A stretch of DNA of 64,000 nt from Siphlonurus alternatus (taxonomy: Eukaryota; Arthropoda; Insecta; Ephemeroptera; Siphlonuridae), in NCBI GenBank assembly GCA_949825025.1, contig OX463779.1:38016203-38080202 (forward strand), read 5' to 3'. The notes beneath the pieces were generated by a model. That model saw only the letters and a list, made by a program, of their open reading frames with translations, did not search any database and was not told the origin of the DNA. Made by a program: the position numbers and the translations under genes. Shown here piece after piece: positions 11,401 to 21,179 of this stretch. The number at the start of each line of letters is the position of its first letter. Positions within the stretch are counted from its first letter, which is position 1.

Positions 11401-14400
11401 ATTTCATTTTGACGTTTATCACAACTTTTCTCAAATTGTAATCTATCCTCTGACCTGTAAATGATATTTACAATAATTAGCACCTACATTTTTCATAACA
11501 TTGTTGAAACTTCATGGAATTTTTGTATTGCTAATTTAGATAGAGGACCTTGTGTACATAACATAAATTTTTCAAAATTTTTAAACCCTCTAATACCCTT
11601 AAAATTTTGTTGCAAAATAATGGTAAAATACCGTGATGCATGGTCATGTAACGCCTTTCCCTATGCATCTCTGTGTAAATGTACTGTGTTTGCATTATTA
11701 TACGTCACTATGTCACAGTGTTTTGCAGCACGATTGTAGGGTCGTTAAGGGGGGGGGGGGGGTAAAAAACTGTGAAAATAGTGCCAAAAGTAATTCAAGG
11801 TACTCTATGCAAATACTGTATGTATGCAATAAAAAATATAAAAAAAATCTCGCAGGTGTTTCATTTTCATACTTGCATTTCATTTTTCTACTGGTTACTT
11901 AATTACTTACGTTGGATCATCAAGCCTCCTCCTTTTTGCAACGGGCGTCGTTTCAGCGCTGGGACAAGAAGGAGCAGAGAGAAACTTGTATGTGAACTCA
12001 GCCGGACTGTTCATATCAAGTTGAAGGACATCTCCATGTAAGAGAGCAGTCTCATTCTCTTTACCAATAATCTTACCATTTAATTTAGTGCCAAATGAGC
12101 TCTGAAACATAAGAGGCAATGAACAAATAAAATAAATAGTTACCGGTAAATAGATACTGTATATAAAATTATAATTAACAAACTTACATAATCAGTTACA
12201 GTCCAACCATTATCAACTTTCTTGATAACACAATGCTTTCGAGAAATTGAGATGCTCATAATTGGAAATGTTGCCGTCGCATTTCTACCAATAGTGAACT
12301 GTAAAAATGAAAGAAAAAAGATTAGTTTAAAGTATGATTTACCTACAAGTTCCATATTAGAGCAAACAAATAAATGCTGGCTCGAACAAAGAGCAGAGAA
12401 AATAAATGACTTTACACTTCACTCAGCACAGTAACTGCTGTACATACCAATACAGTATGTATACAGTAGTTTTATAAATGCCTTGTCATTGATATCATTA
12501 TACAGTACTGTACTAGTTCATTCATAAAAATTTAAAGGTTAACTATTATACAAACGTTGGGAAGATTTGGGGGGAGGGTATGTTGACTAATGATAGTAAT
12601 ATGTAATCAAGACCATTGAATTTAACAAACAGATGAAAAATGTCTGTGTCAGAGGTAATGTACAATTTGCATCAAATTTTTTTAGTAGCTCAAGCGAAAG
12701 AGGAGGTCGAAAAATACACCTATGAATTTTATGAGATTTTTTTTCTTATTGCATCATGGCTAAAATAGGGATGTAAAGAGGTCACGTGACCTGAAGGCGG
12801 CGCCCGTGTCGCCAATGACGTCCAAGGTTGGCTTTATACAGGTTAAGTCACCGATTGAACCAATGTTAAAGGGCTTAGCCGATCACGTTTAAGTATTTTT
12901 GGCCACAACGTGCCGCGAAATTTTGAATGCGCCCATCTTGCAATGCTATTTTTGAAATTTCGCGGTGCAATGGGGCCTGAAAATTTACCGAAATTGACGC
13001 ACGAAATGCGTGCGTGTCTTAACCTATATAAAGGAACGTTGATGACGTCATTGAACTGTCTGGTCAAGCCAGCGCCTGCGTCGATAGATTCTTGCCTAGT
13101 AGTCCTGAGTCAGGCCTGTGTTAATTCATGGACGGTCAAAATAGTTCAAAATATGTACACTTCAACGGAGAGCGCTGCAGTACTAATCAAAAAAGTAGAG
13201 GTGCCAATTACAAAAAAAATATTCCTAAAATTGTGAACTCACATTTAAAGGCCATAATAATTTTTATTTGCACAAGTATATTACGTGTAAAAAATACAAT
13301 ATTATTTGCAGTTTTATTAAAAAAATTAAAATACAATTTAAACAATATCAAAAAATATTTTAGTTCTCATTTTTATGTTGGCACCAACGTTAATTTCAAA
13401 ATTTGCCGCGCAAAATTGTAAAAAGACGATCGCAACTATTAGTATGGTGGCGCTCTGAGAGCATTTGCGTCAATAATTGGAACTACGCTGCAAGATATCC
13501 CACCAAATCGCTTAGTGCAAGGCAAGAATCTATCGACGCAGGCGCTGGGTCAAGCAATCGATTGTCTATATAACGCTTGTAAACAATAAATTAATTGTTG
13601 CTTGTTTCCATAGCAACGTGGTTGTTTACAAGCGTCATAAAGTCGATCGTTTGTTTGACCGAACAGTTCAATGACGTCATAGGCGACGCGGGCGACACCT
13701 CCAGGTCACGTGACCTCTCTTTTAGCCATGAAGGTGCTTTCACATATTCGAAAATCGCTACGGAAGCACGCCGTAGCTACTCCGTAGCAAATGTGTTGAT
13801 TTTGCTGCGGTGCACCGTAGCTGCACCTCGCGATCTTCTGCGGCAGCTGCGGCACGTTCTACGGAAATCCGTAGCAAAATCAAAAGAGTTTGATTTTGCT
13901 ACGGCATTCAGATGATTTTCCGCCGCAGCTGCCGCAGACGATCGAGAATATGTGAAAGGCTTACGGCATTGCTACGGAACTCCGTAGCGATTTTCGAATA
14001 TGTAAAAGCACCTTGATACAGTACGAATAAAAATCTCATAAAATTCACAGGTGTATTTTTCGACCTCCTCTTTCGATTGAGCTAGTAAAAAGAAATTGAT
14101 GCAAATTGTCCATTCTCAGTACACTATTTCAGGTATGAGAATTAGGAGAGGGATATCCAGAAACTGTTAGAGAGAGAGAGAGAAATGGAAGCAGCCACTT
14201 AACTTAACTCAGTGCTAACAACCCTTCTACGGTGTTCTCCCCTTTCGCAGTAGAGGGAAAGTTTGACCTTTGCTAATTTAGAATAGTGTTGCTTATTTAT
14301 CTCCCTATGCTCTGGCTTTAGGATGTATTGGGTAATCATAATTTAACTTCATAATTTAGCGTTGTAACAACAAATCAATATAATTATAGCGTGATCACAG

Positions 14401-15650
14401 ACAAACAAATGAAGCACCGTGTGGGATTTTTAGGCCCGTTTCTTTTCCTCACAGTACACCAAGTATTCCTTTGTATTAAGGTAGAGATAATACGGATCAG
14501 CTGGCCCAATGCTAAAAAAATCCCTTTCATAAAAATTATGAAAAAAATTTAAAATGTTCTCCTCTACACCCCCTATCAGTAGGTAAAATATGAGGTAAAC
14601 AAAAACGAGCTAGTTTTCGGGTTATTAATTTTTAAAGTTGACTAATTCATAACTCGAAAACTAGCTCGTTTTTGTATACCTGATATTTTATGAATTTTAT
14701 CTACTGATACGAGATGTAGAAGAGAACATTTTAAATTTTTTTCATAATTTTTATGAATGGGATTTTTTTTTTTTTAGCATTGGACCAGCTGATCCGTATT
14801 ATCTCTACCTTAAGAGTGTCCAGTACATCAACACAGCACTGTCTCTCTTAACATATCCCCTACACTGATACCCCTCTCATGGCAGTCCAGCTAGACGTAA
14901 ACACAGCTTATCTAAGTGGACCTAAAAATCTCGCAAGGTGCTTCGTCTTTTTGTCTGTGAAGTGATTCTGTAACAAATCGGACTAGGTGAAGCAACTTAG
15001 GCTTCAATTCAAAGACTGTAGATATCATATTACTGTATGCTGTATGTACTATGTACCTAATAATGCCAGAAATATTTAACTTTTATAGGTCTCGTATCAC
15101 ATACCGGTACTGTATGTATAGAGTATACTGTGATATGCATAAATATATGTATGCATACTCAGGGGCAAATCCAGCGCATGGCCCTAGGGAAGGGGGGGGG
15201 GGTGCACTATCCCCCCATGTTAAATTTGGGGTAAAAGGGTGGGACGACAAGTGGGGGGTACGTGGTAACACCTTCAATGTATTTTGGGACCTTTTGAGGA
15301 GAAGGACATCCCCCCCCCCCTTGGATGGCAAACGCCTGTGCATACCAAGCAGTATGCAGTGTATGATATGCAATTGGAGACTGACTCAGAATGGTCACTT
15401 GGGCAAATTTAACATGCAATGCGGTATATACAGTATGCAATGCATTATTGTATGCATACTGTATGCATATGCATACCGTTTAAATATACAGAAAGCTTGC
15501 TTGTGGTGCCAAATAATGCTTTAATTTTATAATATTTGCCCACTTAAGAATACATACACTAGTATCATGGATGGGAATGACTTCTTTTCCATGAACTGTA
15601 GCAATCTGCAAGCGTTCCAAACGAGGGTAGTCACTCTCCAGTTGCGACAT
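2418..15650 (-). CDS. RNF8: RNF8-type FHA/RING E3 ubiquitin ligase with C-terminal zinc knuckle (11 coding exons)
   Basis: Coding exons in order: 15650-15558, 12298-12188, 12101-11911, 11454-10782, 10073-9951, 8889-8745, 6635-6388, 5956-5740, 5173-4606, 2716-2523, 2458-2418. All introns are GT-AG and the phases join into 867 codons plus TAA. Seen: an FHA domain near residues 15-120 with GR at 35-36, SxxH at S50/H53 and the NG at 76-77; a long Glu/Gln/Lys/Leu coiled coil at about 132-515; a C3HC4 RING with C519, C522, C534, H536, C539, C542, C557 and C560; a Pro/Ala/Gln/Arg-rich low-complexity linker at about 601-790; an acidic Ser/Asp stretch; and a CCHC knuckle C851-X2-C854-X4-H859-X4-C864 just before the stop. 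Known: FHA plus coiled coil plus RING is the RNF8 architecture. RNF8 binds phosphothreonine on MDC1 and ubiquitylates chromatin at DNA breaks with UBC13. Inferred: the same nuclear role here. The protein is far longer than the roughly 485-residue vertebrate form because of the extended coil and the C-terminal tail. Confidence 0.93.
3178..3445. mobile_element. Inverted-repeat element, TGAGACTGTCAACTT family, copy 1
   Basis: The left end TGAGACTGTCAACTTTGAAA is mirrored by TTTTGAAGCTGACGGTCTCA at 3426-3445. The internal block TACCTTTCAGGTGT is shared with copies at 22245 and 28006. A second palindromic element is inserted at 3207-3352. It lies inside the RNF8 intron between coding exons 9 and 10. 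Confidence 0.6.
3207..3352. mobile_element. Short palindromic MITE flanked by TA (mariner-like)
   Basis: Left end AAGCCGATATTACACGATAC and right end GTATGGTGTAATATGGGCTT are inverted repeats and TA flanks both sides. Most of the 146 bases form one imperfect hairpin. A TA duplication and small size suggest a Tc1/mariner-type MITE. It is nested in the 3178-3445 element. Confidence 0.65.
3775..4424. mobile_element. TTAA-flanked MITE (GGGTAAGG ends)
   Basis: TTAA occurs at 3771-3774 and 4425-4428. The ends are GGGTAAGGGAACGCCA and the complement of GGGTAAGGTAACGCCA, a 16-base inverted repeat with one mismatch. TTAA duplication is the piggyBac-superfamily signature. No transposase is encoded in the 650 bases. 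It sits in an RNF8 intron. Confidence 0.65.
7455..7772 (-). mobile_element. 5S-rRNA-derived SINE, copy 1 (SINE3-like)
   Basis: On the minus strand 7680-7760 matches the internal promoter half of 5S rRNA, including TAGTACTTGGATGGGTGACC and GATCACCGAAGTCAGGCTAC. The unrelated body toward 7455 matches copy 2 at 9060-9360, including a ctGAGGGAAcCGTGGAAA block. A 5S head fused to a common body defines 5S-derived SINEs. It lies in an RNF8 intron. It is not a functional 5S gene because only part of the rRNA is present and it carries substitutions. Confidence 0.8.
7870..7893. repeat. Poly-A run within the RNF8 intron
   Basis: A run of about 24 A residues roughly 100 bases beyond the 5S-like end of the SINE at 7455-7772. 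Its relation to that SINE is unclear, because the SINE 3' end should lie on the other side. Confidence 0.6.
9060..9360 (-). mobile_element. 5S-rRNA-derived SINE, copy 2
   Basis: The minus strand begins TGGCGCAGTGCGCTTGACCG and continues through 5S-like GATCACCGAAGTCAAGCAAT and TTGGATGGGTGACAATTTC. The body aligns with copy 1, with shared AAACCTCAG and GGTCCAAAGCC blocks. It lies in the RNF8 intron between coding exons 5 and 6. Confidence 0.8.
13070..13547. mobile_element. Nested hAT-type MITE with GGTCAAGC duplication
   Basis: The terminal inverted repeat begins CAGCGCCTGCGTCGATAGAT and is perfect for 27 bases. The flanks are identical 8-mers GGTCAAGC at 13062-13069 and 13548-13555. The 478-base interior is AT-rich with no transposase. 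It is inserted into the 12662-14109 element. Confidence 0.9.
13731..14014. mobile_element. Nested near-complete palindrome rich in CCGTAGC
   Basis: It starts AAGGTGCTTTCACATATTCG and ends with the complement of AAGGTGCTTTTACATATTCG. Most of the 284 bases fold back, and CCGTAGC or its complement recurs about eight times through both arms. Comparison with the uninterrupted arm at about 12755 places the insertion next to CCATG. The target duplication is unclear. Confidence 0.75.
14480..14809. mobile_element. TTAA-flanked MITE (GGTAGAGATAATACGG ends), copy 1
   Basis: TTAA at 14476 and 14810 bounds inverted ends GGTAGAGATAATACGGATCA. The arms, including AACGAGCTAGTTTTCG, fold across nearly the full 330 bases. 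A second copy lies at 26644-27015. It sits in the first RNF8 intron. Confidence 0.8.
15160..15338. mobile_element. Small hAT-type MITE
   Basis: The ends are CAGGGGCAAATCCAG and the complement of CAGGCGTTTGCCATCC. The flanks TGCATACT and TGCATACC differ at one of eight bases. The interior holds G and C runs. It lies in the first RNF8 intron about 220 bases from exon 1. Confidence 0.7.
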
Positions 15651-16309
15651 GATGGCGGAGTCAGTCTGTCAGTGCTTGAGTGCTGCAGCTGGAGTAACGT
15701 TTAGACTTCTAGAAAATGACATTTTATTGAACAAACAGATTAAGTTTTATAACCGATTTTTACGTAAGGGCATTGTTGTTATAATTACCATGCACAAAAC
15801 CTATAAAAGATAAAAAAATTCACTAAAAATACAAAATTCCAATGAAAACATAACGAGTAAAATTGAGGGAAACTTCGCGGTTTGACTTGCGACCGGAAAT
15901 ATGGCAGCTGATCAAAGTCGCATCGAATAGGAGAAATTCGAGAAAACGGAGGGGAAAAGGGGCGTGGGAGAATGTGGGAAGGGCATGACGTTCAGCTCTT
16001 GTGTATTGTCAAACGCTATTAAATTAAATAAAAAATTACACACGTGCAGAGTTGATAAGATCTTTGAGAAGCTTGAGATATGACGTAGCAACGAATTTTT
16101 ATGTGACAACTTATGATACAACTCGCGCAGACTGAGATAATGTAAGTTTTTATAATCGTTTCGTCCTAGAACATTTTAACCTTTGTCCATTCTGTTGGAA
16201 CATGCATCTGCTCCTTGCTTTAATTTAACAGGTGCACGGGGACTGTAGCTAAACTAAAGTTGTGTTCTTTTGAATGTAGGATTAAGGAAGTTCTTCTGGT
16301 ACTTACACA
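15651..16309. promoter_or_regulatory. Putative bidirectional promoter between RNF8 and STARD10
   Basis: The two start codons face away from each other across 659 bases. Candidate sites seen by eye: GCCATCATG overlapping the RNF8 start (YY1-like core, minus strand), an ATATGGCAGC YY1-like site at about 15899-15908, and a GGGGCGTGG Sp/KLF-like box at about 15959-15967. No TATA box is evident close to either gene. A polypyrimidine-less AG at about 16279 could be the acceptor of a STARD10 5'-UTR intron. The transcription start sites are not determined. Confidence 0.5.
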
Positions 16310-18399
16310 ATGGATGTTGGAGTGGTGAAGGTTGCTGAAGACAGTGATTTTGAGCAGCTAAAATCACTGATCGACAATCATACAGGCTGGAAACTAGATT
16401 ACAGCAAAGACAAAACTAATGTTTGGACGAAGTCAGCCTCAAATACTGATTTCAAAATGGTTAAGGTAATGCATTTCTTCAATATCTCTCTGGATTTATT
16501 TTTATTGCATGCTTAATTTATTTTATTTATGCATATATGGCAAACAGTATGCATATATCTTACTTTTCCATTTATATAGGAGATGATACAATTATTAAAT
16601 GAAGAGCATAATATAATTCATTCATGCCATGCATACAAGTTTTGGTCAGAAACAGAACATGGTGCAGTGATACATTCCCTTCTGTGTCCATTCTTCAAGT
16701 TAAAATTTTCCTGCTTTTTCAGATTGCGACTGTGTTTGAAGACGTTTTACCCCAACAAATGTATGACGTTCTTCACGACCCAGAGTATCGTAAAGTGTGG
16801 GATGTACACATGATTGATGCACATGATATTGGATATCTCAATCCCAACAATGATGTTGGATATTATTCTAGTACGTGTTACTTTAAAATTATCCTTCTTT
16901 TAATGTTTCTTAAACTAGTTGCTGCAGCTGTAAAAAACCAAAGATGTGTAGATTTGCAAATTTATGGGAGTTGTCATCCCAATATTTTTCTAGTTTATCA
17001 CACCTCCATAGGCTGCGTGATAAACCCACAAACAGAGCAGGGGTAAAGTCGGTGTTGTTCAGCAGTGGAGCAGTCGACGAAGGAAAGTGATTTTTTTAAA
17101 TTATTATTTAGACAGTAAACTGAGTAAAGTAAGGATTAACTGTGGTTACGTTTTTTTATTCCACACTCAAGACCTCAGACTTCTAGCTCCGCTCCTAGAA
17201 GTTTTCTGCCAAAGCCTTGAGATTCAGAAAGCACAACTGTGCCAGTGGGTGGCTTAGAAATTGGTAGCTGGCGTCCGATTTTCAGCTGAGATCTCCCAAT
17301 ATATGTGACGTCATGAGAGACGGGGAGCAAATATCAGTTAGAGGACCTCAGAGGTCGGGCTTCGGAATAAAAAAAACGTAGCCTGTTCTTCTCTCTGATC
17401 ACTTAAACTCCCCCCCCCCCCTCTTTTTTTCAAACATGATTCACTATTGTCACTAATGTCACTATTCTGCTGGACTTTATTGGCATTGCATACAAAGTAA
17501 TCCCAATCCACATAAGGAAGTTAAATGGTGCAATGTCTATATCTGGTATATAACCTGTATCTAATCTGATTTTAGTATTTAAAAATAGCTGTTGAACAAT
17601 TCTAGATGAATAAATTATATTCCACACCTTACATGTACAGTAATTAACATTTTAATTTTGATTATATATGTGAGACTGAAGTAATTCGTTGAATTTTTAC
17701 AGTGTCCTGTCCGGCTCCACTCAAAAACCGTGACTTCGTGTTGCAACGCTCGTGGCTGGACACCGGCGAGGAACAGCTAATCGTGAACCACTCTGTAAAC
17801 CACAAAGACTACCCGCCCAAGTCCAACTACGTTCGAGCCATTTCCCACATCACAGGTGAGATTATCAGTTAATTATGAGCGAAATAAAACTTGGGTAGAC
17901 CAAATTTACTGATCTCTCTGAAAAGATTCATATTTTGACATAATATTATAATACGTAATGACAGTTTTGATACTGTACCTTTATGTTCATTTCAAATAAG
18001 TTGATTAATATCTGAAACAGCAATGAAATGAAAAAAAAAAAAGAAGATTAATACAGTTGCTATTTGCTAGTGAGTATAAATTATGGTAAAATTTCATATG
18101 AACTGAAAAACTGAAACTTAATATTTTCTCAATCGGGAGTTTGGATTTTTTTTTCTCTTACTTTATAACTTAATCTTATTAAAAGAAAAGGATAGGAATA
18201 ACCAGCAAGGCCTTACCGATCGAAAGAGTCACAGCAGGTGGAAATTCTTGTGGTCACAGAGGTTCACTCGAAAGTTTTTACATTTTTGAAACGTTTCGCA
18301 TCGTGGAGATGCTTCTTCAGTCACAAGAAGAAGTTTACTAACTTTATAACTTAGTAAAAATTTAATTACATTGTATATCAAATACTGTACTGTAATTCT

Positions 18400-18432
<33 letters not shown>

Positions 18433-21179
18433 CCCCAACATGCCAAAGTTGAAAGTAATAGCTCCATGTAGAACGGAATATTTTTCATCAGACAAAACTT
18501 CAATAGCCAGGAAAGGAATCTCTATAGTAAGTGATCTATAGGGATCTCGACCCCGCGGCGGCGCTACACACTTTCTTTCGTGCAGTAAACTTCGGGGCTG
18601 ACTTTTTATTATTATTATTTGGGTTTTTAACTCCCAACCTAGTTGGGGTGTTTAAGCGCCAGCACCGGGCCCAATTGGCCAAGATGAAGGCGCCCGCTGG
18701 TCCTGTTGGGGATGTTACGATCCAGCGTCTCCTACTCAGCTGCGGGCAATGAGGGCTTCCCGGGTACACCCGCAAATAGCCCATCACACAGCCTTTCGGG
18801 CAGGTCCTCTCCTAGGCGCAGTGGGACACATTTCCGCTAGCACTCTGGGTGCTGGATGCCTTTAACCAGGGCACTTAAAGGTGGGGATGCATCTTGGGCT
18901 TCCCAAACCAATGCCCTGGCCGCCCTGTGGTTCAAGAACCACAGGCTACGGGCCAGAGGTCACACTCGCAAGGCAACCCCCAACCCGCATGTCCTTCCTG
19001 AGCGCGGGGGGACATGTACCGCGAGCCAGAGAAGAGCCTACGCCCATCCCGTAGCTGGATGCCCATTATATTATTATTATTATTATTTTCTTTTTTCAGA
19101 AAAACACCAAATTAAATTTTAGTACTATGGTAAACTTTGTTTCTTACAATGAGGTATTAGAATATGAAAATTTTAGTTACTTAATCGAAAGAACGGGTAA
19201 AAATATGGTACTTTGAATTTTTTCAGATTTTTCTGAGATCGGGAACTATTTTTAAAATATTATTGAAAGTCTATTTTATGACGTCACGGGCGGCACTGCC
19301 CTATCCTTTTTCTTAAGGAGTGCCGCCCGTGACGTCATCAAAATAGACTTTCAATAATTTTTTTAAAAATAGTTCCTGATCTCAGAAAAATCTGAAAAAA
19401 TTCACTGCCCTATCCTTTTTCTTAAGGAGTGCCGCCCGTGACGTCATCAAAATAGACTTTCAATAATTTTTTTAAAAATAGTTCCTGATCTCAGAAAAAT
19501 CTGAAAAAATTCACAGTACCATGTTTTTACCCCTTCTTTCGATTAAGTCACTAAAAATTTCACATTCTAATGTCTCATTAGTCATTTACTTTATCTTTTT
19601 TTAATACAATTGTGTTGTTATATAGTACATAATATATGTACACTATTTGTGTTTAATAAAAGCAGAGATTTTATAGTGTAGAGATATAGAACACTTATAG
19701 ACAAAATTCTGTTCAAACATCGCAGATCTTGAAGGAAGTGCGAGTACGAAAAAATGTGTTATTTCAAAGCTTCAGCGCAGGGGCGTTTAGATGGCGTTGC
19801 AGCTGCAAGTTATAAAAGCATTTGGGGGTGTGCCGGTCGCCATCTGGACGCCCAAATAATAAGTTCTCATTTTCACTTCATCTAGAGCTTTTCTTTGGTT
19901 TATACGTTAAATGCTAGGAAAAATATTTAACACAGACATTCAACCTCTTTACAATGTATTCTCTTTGATAAAAGATTTATATATTGTTTTATAGTATATG
20001 CTACTGTGTATATTGTTGCAGGCTTCCTCATCAGACCGAATGGACCTTCAGGGTGTTTCCTAGGCTACGTATCTCAGACTGACCCTAAAGGAACTCTCCC
20101 TCCTTGGCTTGTCAATAAAGTCACCCAAATATTTGCTCCCAAGGTGAGAAATTTTGTTCAATTTCTAGTCTTGGTCAAAATTACATATCTCTGTCCCACT
20201 TTTTTATTCACTAAACTGTACTATGAACAAATACAATTTATTGAAAGGAAAATAACAAATTTAAGGTACCATAATTAATTAATTTAAATATTTAATTTAG
20301 TAATATTCAGATGGTTATTAATTATTGAAACTTATTTTGTCATAATAATTAACAGAACTTAATTAATTTGTAGACGGTGAAAAACCTGCACAAGGCATCC
20401 CAGGGTTACGAGAGCTGGAAAGCCGAGCACAACCCTAACTGCAAGCCATGGTACTTCCCTGAGCAGCTCACATCTCCACGCATCACTGTGGAAGACGTGA
20501 GTATATCATCACCTAGGCCTGTTAAATTTGGATTAAAATCAAGTTTTGTGTATACATGTATCTATCAAGGATTATTTTCACTGATCTTATAATAGGAGAT
20601 GATGAGTCACTTTGAAAATTATAGTAAACTTTCCTTACATTATAACATAAAATATTCAGCCAAAAAAAAAAAAAAGCAATAATTGATCTAGTTTTTTAAA
20701 TACAGTATACAGGATATAAATAGTGAGAATATCATTGGAAATCTGGCGGCCCATTAGTCAAATCAAGTCAAATCAGCATTTTTTTCAACTATAAATTAAT
20801 ATCTCAAAAACTAGACTTACTTCAAAAATTAAACAGTCATAAATGTTCTTTATGTTCTAATCTAAAGATATTTTTTTTTTATTTTTTTTTTTTTACCATA
20901 AAAAAAATAATTACCATAGTGACAATAATCCTTAAGTACATCAACGTTTGTTGCCTGCAATGGACAAGCCGCATGACATTTGAGTGAATTTGAGTTTGGA
21001 TATAGAAGACCTTAACTGAGATTAGACACATGTGTTACTGTCCTCAGTGTTCAGCTGTGGAGGCGGCGGTGCTTCCTCAGCTACAAAACAGCTCAGCTGC
21101 ACCAGACAGCCCTAGGACGGCAGCCAAGAAGGAGAAGATGAAACTGTCAGGAATGGCCAAGGTACTTCGTAAACATTAA
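16310..21179 (+). CDS. STARD10: START-domain lipid-transfer protein, STARD10/PCTP-like (6 coding exons)
   Basis: Coding exons: 16310-16465, 16723-16870, 17703-17855, 20022-20143, 20374-20496, and 21048 to a stop at 21177-21179. The first five introns have GT-AG borders and matching phases. The product is about 277 residues against about 291 in human STARD10. Nearly all of it is the START fold: an N-terminal helix with FEQLKSLI, the segments MYDVLHDPEYRKVWD and NRDFVLQRSW, an IRPNG..GCFLGYVSQTDP segment at about 155-175, and the C-terminal helix entered by LPPWLVN. A Lys-rich tail follows. Known: START proteins carry one lipid in a hydrophobic pocket, and STARD10 moves phosphatidylcholine and phosphatidylethanolamine. 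Inferred: cytosolic phospholipid exchange here. Uncertain: the GT at 21162 could be a donor to a further exon, but reading through gives only five more codons and then TAA, followed directly by AATAAA, so a terminal exon is preferred. Confidence 0.9.
17142..17378. mobile_element. Inverted-repeat MITE in a STARD10 intron
   Basis: GGTTACGTTTTTTTATTCC on the left is mirrored by the complement of GGCTACGTTTTTTTTATTCC on the right. Both are followed inward by a GACCTC-containing block. The interior contains TGACGTCA at about 17308. The target duplication was not resolved. Confidence 0.5.
18230..18345 (-). repeat. Repeat fragment with hammerhead-like CTGAAGA..GAAAC motif
   Basis: The minus strand reads CTGAAGA, then A, then a 5-bp stem GCATC/GATGC closed by TCCAC, then GAAAC (18320 to 18293). 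This resembles the CUGANGA-stem II-GAAA core of hammerhead ribozymes carried by Penelope-like elements and retrozymes. One unpaired A departs from the consensus. A long poly-A on the same strand lies at 18431-18401. It lies in a STARD10 intron. Confidence 0.4.
18600..19090. repeat. GC-rich dispersed-repeat candidate flanked by ATT runs
   Basis: About 450 bases of markedly GC-rich sequence lie between (ATT)n tracts at 18604-18620 and 19066-19090, inside an AT-rich STARD10 intron. It contains GGTTCAAGAACC. Open frames on both strands match nothing I recognise. The abrupt composition change and simple-repeat borders suggest a SINE or a truncated retroelement. Confidence 0.45.
19148..19579. mobile_element. 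Foldback MITE with one arm tandemly duplicated
   Basis: The outer arms AATGAGGTATTAGAATATGA and its complement enclose a hairpin core with GTGACGTCATCAAAATAGAC. The right-hand arm segment from ACTGCCCTATCC to AAAAATTCAC occurs twice, head to tail. The core matches the core of 55150-55645. It lies in a STARD10 intron. Confidence 0.7.

Larger units (their letters stand above)
12662..14109. mobile_element. Long-inverted-repeat MITE hosting two nested insertions
   Basis: The ends ACAATTTGCATCAA are inverted, and arms of over 120 bases with GAAAGAGGAGGTCGAAAAAT match at 12700 and 14060. The interior carries TGACGTCA sites at about 13042 and 13671 and an RFX-like GTTTCCATAGCAAC at 13604-13617. A hAT MITE (13070-13547) and another palindrome (13731-14014) are inserted in it. 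The arms match those of the 27402-27850 element. It lies in the first RNF8 intron. Confidence 0.75.

Noticed and set aside
13595..13915. 106-codon plus-strand frame
   Set aside because: It runs across the junction of two nested MITEs and is explained by palindromic element sequence.
15051..15524. 157-codon plus-strand frame opposite the RNF8 intron
   Set aside because: It spans the hAT MITE and TACTGTA-rich sequence, with no conserved pattern and homopolymer-derived residues.
18931..18942. tRNA B-box-like GGTTCAAGAACC
   Set aside because: There is no cloverleaf or A box at the right spacing, and the 12-mer is simply a palindrome within a GC-rich repeat.
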